Source: Mycolicibacterium austroafricanum (GTDB taxonomy: Bacteria; Actinomycetota; Actinomycetes; Mycobacteriales; Mycobacteriaceae). From it: DNA of 64,000 nt. Under the pieces are notes generated by a model. The model was not told the origin of the DNA and ran no database searches. It was given only the letters and a program-made list of their open reading frames with translations. The translations under genes and the position numbers were made by a program. The first letter of the stretch is position 1. Each line of letters starts with the position of its first letter. Location of the stretch: NCBI RefSeq assembly GCF_000612725.1, contig NZ_HG964458.1, positions 169,446 to 233,445 on the forward strand. Reading direction: 5' to 3'. Shown piece by piece: positions 48,326 through 57,106 of the stretch.

Positions 48326-49647
48326 CTACGCATCTCCCCTTCGTGGATGCCTGAGCCCACATTAGCCGGGCGCTCCTGGACCTGTGCCAGTGCGCGACCG
48401 GCCGACTCCCGCAGGGTGAACACGGTGGCCAGTGAGACGACGGCGGCCGCGATCAGGTAGAACGCGGGCGCGATCGCGTTGCCGCTGGCAGCCGTCAGCC
48501 AGGTGACGACGTAGGGCGTGGTGCCACCGAACACCGCGACGCAGACGTTGTAGCCGACGGAGAACCCGCTGAACCGGATCCGGGTGGCGAACAGCTCGAC
48601 GCCCGCCGACACCGCACTGGAGATGTACACCGATGCGATCGCCGCGAGCAGACCGTGCGCGGTGATCGCCGCGACCAGCGACCCGGAGGTCAGCAGCAGG
48701 AACAACGGGTAGCCGAGAACGGCGAACGACACCGCGCCGCCGATGAGCAGTGGACGCCGGCCGATCCGGTCCGACAGCGCCGCCAGCGGCAGGATCAGAA
48801 TCAGCGCCACCAGGCAGGCGAGCGTGATCGAGAGGAACGCCTCCGACTTCGAGAACCTCAGCGTCTTGATGAAATAGGTTGGCAGGAACGTGAATACAAC
48901 GTAGTAGCCGATGTTGAAGACGATGAAGAGACCGATCACCTGGATGATCTGTCGCCACGAGGTGGTGACGGCCTCCCGCAGCGGCGAGTCGGCGGTCTTC
49001 TCGGCCTTGTCGAGTTCGGCGAACTGCGGGGTGTCGCCGAGGCGCAGCCTGATGTAGAGACCGACCAGCCCGAGCGGGCCTGCGATCAGGAACGGGATGC
49101 GCCAGCCGTAGCTCTCCATCGCCGCGGCGGGCAGCAGCGCCTGCAGCAGGGTCACCGTGACCGAGCCGATCAGGAAGCCCAGGACCCCGGACCAGGCCAT
49201 GAACGTGATGGTCAGGCCGCGGCGCGCGTCGCTGGCGAACTCCGCCAGGTAGACCGCGCCGCCACCGTATTCACCGCCCGCGGAGAAGCCCTGCAGGCAC
49301 CGCAGGACCAGCAACAGCATCGGCGCGGCCACACCGATGGCCTCATAGGTGGGCAGCAGCCCGATACCGAGTGTGGCCGCCGACATCAGCAGGATCACCA
49401 CCGCGAGCACCTTCTGCCTGCCGATGCGGTCGCCGAGCGGGCCGAAGAAGAAGCCGCCGAGCGGTCGCATGAAGAATGCCGCGGCGAAGATCGCGAAGGT
49501 GTTGAGCAGCGCGGCGGTGTCGTTGCCCGCCGGGAAGAAGTGGGCGGCGATGAACGTCGCGAGGAATCCGTAGATGGCGAAGTCGAACCACTCGACGGCA
49601 TTGCCGATCGACGCCCCGGTCACCACCCGGCGGATGTCGGTTTCCAT
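48322..49647 (-). CDS. MFS transporter of the metabolite:proton symporter (MHS/ProP-like) group
   Basis: A 441-residue transporter with twelve helices. The MHS signature is clear: IGNAVEWFDFAIYGFLATFIA at the start, FGPLGDRIGRQKVL as the MFS loop 2-3 motif, LRCLQGFSAGGEYGGG in helix 4-5, and ALSDRIGRRPLL between the two halves. Members import organic acids, betaines or similar solutes with protons. Start is ATG 49647, with GGGGG seven bases upstream. First gene of a pair with a 97-residue protein. Substrate unknown. Confidence 0.9.
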   Translation of the reverse strand: METDIRRVVTGASIGNAVEWFDFAIYGFLATFIAAHFFPAGNDTAALLNTFAIFAAAFFMRPLGGFFFGPLGDRIGRQKVLAVVILLMSAATLGIGLLPTYEAIGVAAPMLLLVLRCLQGFSAGGEYGGGAVYLAEFASDARRGLTITFMAWSGVLGFLIGSVTVTLLQALLPAAAMESYGWRIPFLIAGPLGLVGLYIRLRLGDTPQFAELDKAEKTADSPLREAVTTSWRQIIQVIGLFIVFNIGYYVVFTFLPTYFIKTLRFSKSEAFLSITLACLVALILILPLAALSDRIGRRPLLIGGAVSFAVLGYPLFLLLTSGSLVAAITAHGLLAAIASVYISSAVSAGVELFATRIRFSGFSVGYNVCVAVFGGTTPYVVTWLTAASGNAIAPAFYLIAAAVVSLATVFTLRESAGRALAQVQERPANVGSGIHEGEMRR

Positions 49648-49723
49648 GTCAAGACCCCCGAATTTAAGCGTGGCGCTGAGCATTTCGCTTACCGCGCGCG
49701 TGCGACGCGGCGCTCTACGCAAC

Positions 49724-50503
49724 TTAGCGCTTCGCCACCTTCAGCGCGTCGGCCGCGTCCCTGGCGGTCTGTTTGCCTGCGGCGTAGGCGTCTTCGGCGG
49801 CGGTCAGCGCCTGTTCGGCGTCGGCCAGCCTGCGCCGTGCGTCCTCGCGACGCAGTCGCGCCCTCGCAAGATCGGACTGCAATTCGCTCAGCGCGGCGTC
49901 CGCCTCGGCCTTGGCGCGCTCCGCAGCGGCCACCGCCGCACGGGCCTCCCGCGATTTCGTCTTCGTGTTCGGCGCGGTAGCCGGTTGTCGCGCCTTCTCG
50001 CGCGTCTTGGACGGACCCGACACCGCGGCGCTGAACCCGAAATCACCGAATCCCGACCACTGTTCGGCCTTCGTCAGCCGGCCCAGACGTTCCGTCACCT
50101 CCGGATCGGCGACGGCTGCCTGCAGCGTGGAGGTGATGTCGTCACGCAGCGCCGCCGACGGTGAGGCGATGCCGGCTCGCTCCAGCGCGGTGCGTGTGAG
50201 CTCCTCGACGAGCCTGCGTTGTTCCGCGGTCAGTGCCCGGATCGCCTCACCGTCCATCGCCGCGTGGGCCTGCCGCAACCGCTCGCCGAGATCGGCCAGC
50301 GCGGCCCTGGCCGTGCCACCCGAGACCAGCAGGTTGACCGCCCAGGCGGCCGTCGTCGGCTTGCGGCTGGCGGTGATGCGGCGCGCCGCCTCGGAATCCC
50401 CGCTACCCTTCGCCGCGGCGGCCAGCCTGGTGCGCAGCTGCGTGAACTTCTCGGGCGCGGCGCAGTAGAGCTCGTCGAGCGCCTCTTCCACCGCGAATTC
50501 CAT
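49724..50503 (-). CDS. coiled-coil protein of unknown function
   Basis: A 259-residue protein. The first 150 residues are helical with conserved-looking RRITASRKPTTAAWAVNLLV; the last 80, after a lysine-rich linker (KTREKARQPATAPNTKTKS), form a long alanine/arginine coiled coil (SELQSDLARARLRREDARRRLADAEQAL in outline). No membrane segment or catalytic motif. It starts 4 bp after the GH65 gene, so it is in the same transcript as GH65 and the mutase. Family known only as mycobacterial/actinobacterial hypothetical. Confidence 0.75.
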   Translation of the reverse strand: MEFAVEEALDELYCAAPEKFTQLRTRLAAAAKGSGDSEAARRITASRKPTTAAWAVNLLVSGGTARAALADLGERLRQAHAAMDGEAIRALTAEQRRLVEELTRTALERAGIASPSAALRDDITSTLQAAVADPEVTERLGRLTKAEQWSGFGDFGFSAAVSGPSKTREKARQPATAPNTKTKSREARAAVAAAERAKAEADAALSELQSDLARARLRREDARRRLADAEQALTAAEDAYAAGKQTARDAADALKVAKR

Positions 50504-50507
50504 GTCG

Positions 50508-52892
50508 TCAGCTCTCCCGCGAATTCCGCGACGCGTCCACCGTTGAGCGCCATCTCCGCAGCGGCTCACGGCCTGGCGGCTGCTTCGGCGGGGCGAGCAG
50601 CGGCTTCTTCGGCCGCACCGCGACCCGCGTGGGTTTGCGGGTGTTGATCTCGAGCGGGTCACCGGAGTGGCGGATGGTCAGCACGCCTTCCGGCCCGTCC
50701 CGCAGCGTGTAGGTGACGGCGTCGTGGTCGGCATCGACGGTGACCCGAAAGCCGCGCCAGCGCAGCCGGAACCGCAACCTGCTGATACCGCCGGGCAGCT
50801 GCGGATCCAGCGCCAGGATGCCCTCGTCGTCGCGGAGTCCGCCGAACCCGGCGACCAGCGCGGTCCAGCTGCCGGCCAGCGACGCCAGGTGCAACCCGTC
50901 CCCGGTGTTGTGGTGCAGATCGCGCAGATCGATCAGCGCGGCCTCGTAGGCGTAGTCGTGGGCCAACTCCAGATGGCCCACCTCGGCGCACATCACCGCC
51001 TGGGTACAGGCCGACAGCGACGAATCCCTGGTGGTGCGGCGTTCGTAGTAGTCGACGTTGCGCGCCTTCTGATCCGGGGTGAACGCGTGGCTCTGCCACT
51101 GCATCGCCAGCACCAGGTCGGCCTGCTTGATCACCTGGGCGGGATAGAGACGAACGTACGGTTCATGAAGCAGCAGTGGATATTTCGTGTTCTGATCGAA
51201 ATCCCATTCCCGCAGCGTGGTGAACCCGTCGCACTGCGGATGCACACCCAACTCCTCGTCGTACGGGATGTGCACGGCGTCGGCGGCGTCGCGCCAGGCG
51301 GCGGTCTCCTCGGTGTCGACACCGAGCGCGCGGGCCGCGTCGGGCTGCCGGGTGCAGGCGTCAGCGGCGACACGCAGGTTCGCCGCCGCCATCAGGTTGG
51401 TGAAGACGTTGTCCCGCACGACGGCGGTGTATTCGTCGGGCCCGGTCACGCCGTCGATGCGCCACCTGCCGTAGCGGTCGTGGTGTCCCAACGACAGCCA
51501 CAGCCGCGCGGTGTCGACGAGAACCGCAAGACCGCAATCCTTTTCCAGCGATTCGTCGCCGGTCACCACGCGGTAACGGTCGAACGCCATCGCGATGTCG
51601 GCGTTGACGTGGAATCCCGCGGTGCCTGCGGGCCAGTAGGCCGAGCACTCCTCGCCGTGGATGGTGCGCCACGGGAAGGCGGCGCCGCGCAGGTCGAGTT
51701 CGGCGGCGCGGTCCCGCGCCATCTCTAACGTCGAGGCCCGCCAGCGTAGCGCGTCCGCAGCCGCACGCGGCGCGGTGTAGGTCAGCACCGGAAGTACGAA
51801 ACCCTCGGTGTCCCAAAAGCTGTGGCCGTCGTAACCGGTTCCGGTCAGGCCCTTGCCCGCGATGGCCCGTCGCTCGGCGCGGGCGCTGGCCTGCAGCACG
51901 TGGAACAATCCGAACCGCACCGCCTGTTGGCAGTCGGCGTCGCCGTCCACCTCCACGTCGGCGCAGTCCCAGAATTCGTCGAGGTATTCACGCTGCGCAG
52001 TGAGCAACCCGTCCCAGCCGGTGTAGCGGGCGCCCGCGATGGCGGCGGCGACCTGGTCCCGCAGCGCGGGACGCGACCGCAGGCTCGACCATCCGTAGGC
52101 CAGGTACTTCACCAGCCGAAGACGCTCACCGGCTTTCAGCCCGCACACCACCGTGGTGCGCGCCCAGTCCTGTCCGGCGTCACCGCTGAGGTCCACCCGG
52201 CCGGGTGCCTCGACGACGTGGTCCATCGCAGCGGCCAGCGTCAGTTCGCTGGCACGGGTGCGGTGGATCAACATCGCCCCGCGTTCACTGACCTCGTGCT
52301 GCACCGGGGTCAGCGGGTGACTCAGCACCGCGGCCACCCTCGGGTCGGCCGATGCCGGAGGCTGATCCTCGTTGGCCACGAGTTCGGACTGCACCGTCAG
52401 CAGCACGTCGTCGACGGCCTCCACCACGTATTCGATGGCCGCCAGACCGCGCTGGGTCAGCGACACCAGCCGTGTCGAGTGCACCTCGACCCGCTTCCCG
52501 GCCGGTGACGTCCACTCCGCGGCCCGCGTCAGCGTGCCCGCCCGCAGATCCAGAACCCTTTCGTGCGAACTCAATTCACCGTACCGGACGTCGAACGGTT
52601 CGTCGTCGACCAGCAGCCGGATCAGTTTGCCGTTGGTGACGTCGACGATGGACTGTCCCTCTTCGGGGTAACCGAACCCCGCCTCCGCGTACGGCAGTGG
52701 CCGGATTTCGTAGAAGCCGTTGAGGTAGGTGCCCGGCAGCCCGTGCGGTTCGCCTTCATCGAGGTTGCCGCGCAACCCGATGTGCCCGTTGGACAGCGCG
52801 AACAGCGACTCGGTCTGCGGCAGCAGATCCAGCCGCAGTTCGGTCTCCCGGATGTGCCACGGCTCGACCGGAAAGGCTTCGTCGGCGATCAT
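50508..52892 (-). CDS. glycoside hydrolase family 65 disaccharide phosphorylase
   Basis: A 794-residue GH65 enzyme of the trehalose/maltose/kojibiose phosphorylase type, which splits an alpha-glucosyl disaccharide with phosphate to beta-glucose 1-phosphate and glucose. The N-terminal beta-sandwich starts at ESLFALSNGHIGLRGN; the barrel has GYDGHSFWDTEGFVLP, then the catalytic acid in GVTGPDEYTAVVRDN and NTKYPLLLHEPY for phosphate binding. ATG 52892 shares one base with the mutase TGA (TGATG). The pair corresponds to Rv3400-Rv3401 as remembered. Which disaccharide is used cannot be told from sequence. Confidence 0.93.
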   Translation of the reverse strand: MIADEAFPVEPWHIRETELRLDLLPQTESLFALSNGHIGLRGNLDEGEPHGLPGTYLNGFYEIRPLPYAEAGFGYPEEGQSIVDVTNGKLIRLLVDDEPFDVRYGELSSHERVLDLRAGTLTRAAEWTSPAGKRVEVHSTRLVSLTQRGLAAIEYVVEAVDDVLLTVQSELVANEDQPPASADPRVAAVLSHPLTPVQHEVSERGAMLIHRTRASELTLAAAMDHVVEAPGRVDLSGDAGQDWARTTVVCGLKAGERLRLVKYLAYGWSSLRSRPALRDQVAAAIAGARYTGWDGLLTAQREYLDEFWDCADVEVDGDADCQQAVRFGLFHVLQASARAERRAIAGKGLTGTGYDGHSFWDTEGFVLPVLTYTAPRAAADALRWRASTLEMARDRAAELDLRGAAFPWRTIHGEECSAYWPAGTAGFHVNADIAMAFDRYRVVTGDESLEKDCGLAVLVDTARLWLSLGHHDRYGRWRIDGVTGPDEYTAVVRDNVFTNLMAAANLRVAADACTRQPDAARALGVDTEETAAWRDAADAVHIPYDEELGVHPQCDGFTTLREWDFDQNTKYPLLLHEPYVRLYPAQVIKQADLVLAMQWQSHAFTPDQKARNVDYYERRTTRDSSLSACTQAVMCAEVGHLELAHDYAYEAALIDLRDLHHNTGDGLHLASLAGSWTALVAGFGGLRDDEGILALDPQLPGGISRLRFRLRWRGFRVTVDADHDAVTYTLRDGPEGVLTIRHSGDPLEINTRKPTRVAVRPKKPLLAPPKQPPGREPLRRWRSTVDASRNSRES

Positions 52893-53602
52893 CACGGCGA
52901 GAGCAGCTCCCCCAGGTCGGTGACGACGATATCGGCACCGTTGCGCCGCAATGCTTCTGACTGTCCGGTGCGGTCGACACCGACCACCAGCCCGAACCCG
53001 CCGGCCCGCCCGGCGGCCACCCCGGACAACGCGTCCTCGAAGACGGCGGCATCGGCCGGTGCGACGCCGAGCAGTTCGGCGGCGCGCAGGAACGCGTCCG
53101 GCGCGGGCTTGCCCGGCAGGTGCTCCTCGCGCAGGGTCACACCGTCGACGCGGGCCTCGACGTAGACATCCAGTCCGGTCAGCTCGAGGATGGTGCGGGT
53201 ATTGGCGCTGGAGGACACCACCGCCCGCCGCAGACCGGCTGCCGCGGCGGCCTGCAGGTAGCGCCGGGATCCCTCGAACACCGTGACGCCGTCGGTGTGC
53301 AGGGTCTGCGTGAACACGTGGTTCTTGCGGTCCCCCAGCAGCGTCACGGTCTCGTCCGGGGCGACGATGCCGCGGCTGCCCAGAAAGGAGCGGATCCCGT
53401 CGAGGCGGGGCTTGCCGTCGACGTAGCGCTCGTAGTCCGCGCCGGCATCGAAAGGCACGTACGGCACGCCGTCCTCTGCGCGGCTGCGCAGGTACTCGTC
53501 GAACATCGCCTTCCAGGCTCGACGGTGCACGCTTGCGGTGTCGGTCAGCACCCCGTCGAGGTCGAACAGACACGCGCGGATCCGGTCGGGTAAGCCGAGC
53601 AT
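52892..53602 (-). CDS. pgmB: beta-phosphoglucomutase (HAD family)
   Basis: A 236-residue HAD-superfamily mutase that converts beta-glucose 1-phosphate to glucose 6-phosphate. The nucleophile motif is LFDLDGVLTDTASVH near residue 13, motif II is VVSSSANTRTIL, the lysine motif is LPGKPAPDAFL and motif IV is AAVFEDALSGVAAGRAGGF. The helical cap carries the YVDGKPRLDGI segment diagnostic for phosphoglucomutases. Fused by a TGATG junction to the GH65 phosphorylase gene that supplies its substrate. GTGGAAG lies just before the ATG. Confidence 0.9.
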   Translation of the reverse strand: MLGLPDRIRACLFDLDGVLTDTASVHRRAWKAMFDEYLRSRAEDGVPYVPFDAGADYERYVDGKPRLDGIRSFLGSRGIVAPDETVTLLGDRKNHVFTQTLHTDGVTVFEGSRRYLQAAAAAGLRRAVVSSSANTRTILELTGLDVYVEARVDGVTLREEHLPGKPAPDAFLRAAELLGVAPADAAVFEDALSGVAAGRAGGFGLVVGVDRTGQSEALRRNGADIVVTDLGELLSP

Positions 53603-53612
53603 CTTCCACTCA

Positions 53613-53618
53613 TACCCT
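53613..53618 (+). promoter_or_regulatory. -10 box TACCCT, leaderless start
   Basis: TACCCT lies seven bases before ATG 53626, in a 23-bp divergent gap with no ribosome site, so the LLM oxidoreductase transcript is probably leaderless. The same hexamer recurs at 45589. Confidence 0.5.
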
Positions 53619-53625
53619 CTTTTGT

Positions 53626-54492
53626 ATGCGGATCGGTGTGGTGTTTCCTCAAACGGAGCTCGGCGGTGACCCCGGAGCGGTCCGGGCCTACGGCCGGCGG
53701 GTCGAAGAGCTCGGGTTCACCCACCTGCTCGCCTACGACCACGTGGTCGGCACCGACCCCGCCGTGCACACGGGCTGGTCGGGTCCGTACGACGTCGACA
53801 CCACGTTCCACGAGCCGCTGGTGATGTTCGGCTACCTCGCCGCGGTCACGACCACGTTGGAGCTGGTGACCGGCGTGATCATCCTTCCCCAGCGGCAGAC
53901 GGCCCTGGTGGCCAAACAGGCCGCCGAGGTCGATCTGCTCAGCGGCGGGCGGCTGCGGTTCGGGGTGGGCGTGGGCTGGAACGCCGTCGAGTACGAGGCG
54001 CTCGGCGAACAGTTCACCAACCGCGGAACCCGGTCCGAGGAGCAGGTGGAGCTGCTGCGGCAGCTGTGGACGCAGCGCACGGTGACCTTCGACGGGCGTC
54101 ATCACCGTGTCACCGGCGCCGGCATCGCGCCGCTGCCGGTGCAGCGGCCGATCCCGCTGTGGATCGGCGCGGCGGCGCCACGGGGCTACGCGCGCGCCGG
54201 CCGGATCGCCGACGGCTGGTTCCCACTCGTCGGGCCGGGCCCCGCGCTCGACGAGGCCAAAGGCGCCGTCGACGCCGCGGCTCGCGAGGCCGGCCGCGAT
54301 CCGTCGGAGATCGGCATGGAGGGCCGGCTGCGGTGGCGGCACGACCTCGACCAGACCGCCGCCGACATCGGCGAGTGGGCCGAGCACGGCGCCTCTCACC
54401 TGTCGGTCGACACGATGCGCGCCGGACTGCGCACCGTCGACGAGCACCTCGCGGTGCTGGAGGCGATCGCCGACCGGGTGGGGCTGCGTTAG
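53626..54492 (+). CDS. F420-dependent LLM-class oxidoreductase (TIGR03619-like)
   Basis: A 288-residue luciferase-like barrel enzyme. It opens MRIGVVFPQTELGGD; the F420-binding bulge is in TTLELVTGVIILPQRQTALVAKQAAEVD, followed by RLRFGVGVGWNAVEYEALG, the family hallmark, and IPLWIGAAAPRGYARAGRIADGW. It transfers hydride from reduced F420 to an unknown substrate. Single gene, divergent from beta-phosphoglucomutase and convergent with the rhomboid gene (overlap 4 bp). Confidence 0.9.
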   Translation: MRIGVVFPQTELGGDPGAVRAYGRRVEELGFTHLLAYDHVVGTDPAVHTGWSGPYDVDTTFHEPLVMFGYLAAVTTTLELVTGVIILPQRQTALVAKQAAEVDLLSGGRLRFGVGVGWNAVEYEALGEQFTNRGTRSEEQVELLRQLWTQRTVTFDGRHHRVTGAGIAPLPVQRPIPLWIGAAAPRGYARAGRIADGWFPLVGPGPALDEAKGAVDAAAREAGRDPSEIGMEGRLRWRHDLDQTAADIGEWAEHGASHLSVDTMRAGLRTVDEHLAVLEAIADRVGLR

Positions 54493-55361
54493 CCGAGCCC
54501 GAGCATCGTCCGCAGCTCGACGGTGCGCCATGCCACCAGCGCCACGAACAGCACCAGCAGCGCGACGGCCGCGCCCGCCTGCACGAGATTGCGCTGCTGC
54601 CGTGGCGCGTAGACGAACGCCGCAGCCACCACCGCGCCGGTCACCAGCCCGCCGATATGGCCCTGCCAGCTGATGTTCTGCGACGTGAACAGCGGAATCA
54701 GGAACGTGAACGCCAGGTTCAGCCCGATGATCATCACGACGGACCGGACATCCATGTTGAGGCGCTTGCCCACCACGAACGTCGCACCGAACAACCCGAA
54801 CACCGCCCCCGACGCACCCGCGGTGAGCGCGTTGAACGTCAGCAGATACACCAGCACCGAGCCGCCGAGCGCGCTGAACAGGTAGAGCGCGACGAATCGC
54901 AGCCTGCCCAGCGCGAACTCCAGTGGCGCACCCACGAAGTACAGCGCCAGCATGTTGAACGCGATGTGGGTGACGCTGAAGTGCAGGAACGCCGAGGTCA
55001 GCAGCCGGTACAGCTCGCCGTCGGCTGCGGCGGGCGGCCACAGTCCCAGGGCGCGGTCCAGGTCGGGCGACGCCATCTGGAGCGCGAACATCAGCAGGTT
55101 GAGGCCGATCAGCGCATAGGTGACCACGGGAGTCGTCGACCTCGCCGGCCTGGCGCCGACGGCGTTGGTGACCGGACGTACCGAGCGGGCGCCCTCGCCC
55201 ACGCAGTCGGGGCACTGATGCCCGACCGCCGCATCGTGCATGCACTCGGGGCAGATGAACCGGTTGCAGCGTGTGCAGCGCACGTAGGTCTGGCGGTCGG
55301 GATGCCGGAAGCAGGTCGGGACCTGCTGGTACGGGGCGCCCGGCGGGTAGGGGTACGTCAC
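54489..55361 (-). CDS. rhomboid intramembrane serine protease with N-terminal zinc-finger-like motif
   Basis: A 290-residue membrane protease. The catalytic serine is in GASGAVFGLFGA and the histidine in SWQGHIGGLVTGA, both inside helices; FSVTHIAFNMLALYFVG carries the HxxxN oxyanion pair. Before the membrane part, residues about 12-50 hold a zinc-finger-like cluster (TCFRHPDRQTYVRCTRCNRFICPECM, then HQCPDC) seen in actinobacterial rhomboids. Start is GTG 55361, one base after the VOC gene stop; the longer frame would overlap that gene. Related to Rv0110, from memory. Substrates unknown. Confidence 0.9.
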   Translation of the reverse strand: MTYPYPPGAPYQQVPTCFRHPDRQTYVRCTRCNRFICPECMHDAAVGHQCPDCVGEGARSVRPVTNAVGARPARSTTPVVTYALIGLNLLMFALQMASPDLDRALGLWPPAAADGELYRLLTSAFLHFSVTHIAFNMLALYFVGAPLEFALGRLRFVALYLFSALGGSVLVYLLTFNALTAGASGAVFGLFGATFVVGKRLNMDVRSVVMIIGLNLAFTFLIPLFTSQNISWQGHIGGLVTGAVVAAAFVYAPRQQRNLVQAGAAVALLVLFVALVAWRTVELRTMLGLG

Positions 55362-55362
55362 C

Positions 55363-55779
55363 TCAGAGGGTCCCGAAGAGTTCGATGTGGTTGCCGTCGG
55401 GATCGGCGACGAACATCCACCCCATCCCGGGTACCGGCGCGAACTCGGTGAGAGGTTCGACGACGTCGTAGCCGGAGGCCTCGAAGGCCTCGGCAACGGC
55501 GCGCAGCCCGTTGACGCCGATGGTGAAGTACCGCAGACCCGCCTGTGCGCGGCCACCCCCCGGCGCCGCGGGGGCCGGCGGCGGTGTGGTGTAGGTGACG
55601 AGTTTGAGCACGCTGCCGCCGAGCGAATAGCGCCGCTGCGAGCCGCCGTCGAACTCGATCTCGCCCTGCGGCTCGAGTTCGAGGAATCCCTCGTAGAAGG
55701 CGACCATCGGGTCCAGATCGGTCGTGACGAGCCCCACCTCGATGCCGGGCGTCAGCAGGTCCAGTTTCACGATCACCAA
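55363..55779 (-). CDS. VOC/glyoxalase-fold protein
   Basis: A 138-residue vicinal-oxygen-chelate protein. One beta-alpha-beta-beta-beta module runs from EVGLVTTDLDPMVAFYEGFL, the second from YFTIGVNGLRAVAEAF to GMGWMFVADPDGNHIELFGTL, whose ending ADPDGNHIELF is the family hallmark. A proline-rich loop lies between the halves. Could bind a metal or act as a small dioxygenase, isomerase or drug-binding protein. Pairs in one operon with the rhomboid gene. Confidence 0.85.
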   Translation of the reverse strand: MVIVKLDLLTPGIEVGLVTTDLDPMVAFYEGFLELEPQGEIEFDGGSQRRYSLGGSVLKLVTYTTPPPAPAAPGGGRAQAGLRYFTIGVNGLRAVAEAFEASGYDVVEPLTEFAPVPGMGWMFVADPDGNHIELFGTL

Positions 55780-56076
55780 CCTAAACCCCCACCGCGGAGC
55801 CGCCGAATGGTCACGATTCGGTGACGACGCAGATCACGATCAATTAAGCAATTCCGGCAAATCTTGAGAAGTTTCAGAGTTTGGAAACACCGACTGTCAC
55901 AATTGCACCGAATCGGCCTCTGATTGAGAAGAACATCACGCCGCAAACATGTAACGCATCCGCGGCCGGACATTCGCCGCCACCGAGTCACGTTTGAGCA
56001 CTTCAGATCTCGGTTACCTTGGATTTCGGGTAGGGGAGGCAGTAACCGTTTCACAATCCGAAGGACCAAATCGATC
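55780..56076. other. intergenic region with lower GC content and a probable promoter
   Basis: About 300 bp without a gene, visibly richer in A/T than its surroundings. Near its right end, TTGAGC (55994-55999) and TACCTT (56015-56020), 15 bp apart, could be a promoter for the haemophore gene. A 7-bp inverted repeat, CGGTTAC (56011-56017) and GTAACCG (56042-56048), encloses the probable transcription start and could be an operator or a leader hairpin. AAGGA before the ATG is a normal ribosome site. No known riboswitch pattern seen. Confidence 0.4.
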
Positions 56077-56487
56077 ATGAAATTCAATGGTTTCACCGTG
56101 CCGGGAAAACGACGCATCGTGGCGGGTGTCGGGGCGGCAAGTCTGTTCGGCGGCCTGGCTGTGGCAACTGTGGCCGCGCCCGCGGCCACTGCGCAGCCGG
56201 CCCCGTGCTCGGCGAGTTCGCTGACCGGAACCGTCAGCTCGGTCACCGCTGCGGCGCGGCAGTACCTCGACGCGCACCCGGGCGCGAATCAGGCTGTGAC
56301 CGCCGCGATGAACCAGCCGCGGCCCGCGGCCGAGGCCAACCTGCGGGGCTACTTCACCGCCAACCCGGCGGAGTACTACGACCTGCGGGGCATCCTGGCG
56401 CCGCTCGGCGATGCGCAGCGGTCGTGCAACGTGACCGTCCTGCCCGCTGACCTGCAGTCGGCGTACGACACGTTCATGGCCGGCTGA
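56077..56487 (+). CDS. secreted haemophore-family (Rv0203-like) haem-binding protein
   Basis: A 136-residue exported protein of the mycobacterial haemophore family. The signal peptide (GKRRIVAGVGAASLFGGL, end AATAQPAP) is followed by a small helical domain of about 95 residues with HPGANQAVTAAMNQP and ANLRGYFTANPAEYYDLRGI, the family core. Two cysteines (PCSASS, RSCNVT) form the conserved disulfide. Members bind or move haem outside the cell. ATG 56077 has AAGGA upstream. It is a single gene; two hairpins follow its stop. Confidence 0.85.
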   Translation: MKFNGFTVPGKRRIVAGVGAASLFGGLAVATVAAPAATAQPAPCSASSLTGTVSSVTAAARQYLDAHPGANQAVTAAMNQPRPAAEANLRGYFTANPAEYYDLRGILAPLGDAQRSCNVTVLPADLQSAYDTFMAG

Positions 56488-56547
56488 TCCGGACGCCTGT
56501 CCGGACTACTGAGGCTGCGGCGACGGGTTCACCCCCGTCGCCGCAGC
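56488..56547 (+). terminator. double-hairpin terminator after the haemophore gene
   Basis: Two perfect stems follow the stop: TCCGGAC-GCCT-GTCCGGA at 56488-56505 and a 14-bp stem at 56514-56547 with loop TTCACC. Downstream DNA is T-richer (TTAGACTGACTTTC), fitting an intrinsic terminator. It separates the haemophore gene from the next secreted-protein gene. Confidence 0.65.
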
Positions 56548-56564
56548 ACTTAGACTGACTTTCT

Positions 56565-57020
56565 ATGAGGCTGAGAAAACCAGCCGTGCTGGTCACGGCT
56601 GCACTGGCAGGCTGGTGCGTGCTCGCGCCGGTGGCTGGAGCGCAGCCCGCTCCCGAGCCGCCGCCGGCACCACCGGCCGACGCACCACCCGCCGAAGGAC
56701 CGAAGACCACCATCGACGCCAACGGCTCTTACGCCGTGGGCACCGAGATCGCTCCGGGCGTGTACCAGTCGGCGGGACCGATCGACGGCGGCGCCTGCTA
56801 CTGGAAGCGCACCGCCGGCGAAGAGACGGTGGACAACAGGCTGACGAAGAAGCCTTCGTTCGTCCAGATCATGCCTACCGACACCACCTTCACCACCAGT
56901 GACTGCCAGACCTGGCAACTGACCAACGCACCGATGCCGCCCGAGCCCGGGCCCGGGTCACTGCTGGGTGAGCTCACGCAGGCGATCGGCAGCGGCATGT
57001 TCTCCGGGGGCCCGCGCTGA
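56565..57020 (+). CDS. secreted protein with the actinobacterial GTY-like domain
   Basis: A 151-residue exported protein. Signal peptide: MRLRKPAVLVTAALAGW, cleaved at about AGAQPAP. A proline/alanine linker follows, then a domain starting IDANGSYAVGTEIAPGVYQSAG, with ACYWKRTAG, VQIMPTDTTFTTSDCQTWQ and a pair of cysteines likely bonded. This domain recurs at the end of many mycobacterial and streptomycete exported proteins; its role is unknown. It is followed at once by the serine-hydrolase gene. Confidence 0.8.
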   Translation: MRLRKPAVLVTAALAGWCVLAPVAGAQPAPEPPPAPPADAPPAEGPKTTIDANGSYAVGTEIAPGVYQSAGPIDGGACYWKRTAGEETVDNRLTKKPSFVQIMPTDTTFTTSDCQTWQLTNAPMPPEPGPGSLLGELTQAIGSGMFSGGPR

Positions 57021-57106
57021 CGGACCTGGACCCGGTCACCGCGATCGGGGCAGAGGACCCCTCCGATGTCGACGCCGCCGCGATCGAGCGGATCTGGCAG
57101 GCCGCG

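Noticed and set aside
56011..56048. Leader hairpin before the haemophore gene as a known riboswitch
   Set aside because: Only a 7-bp stem with a 24-base loop is visible; none of the conserved cores of c-di-AMP, cobalamin or other riboswitches could be recognised.
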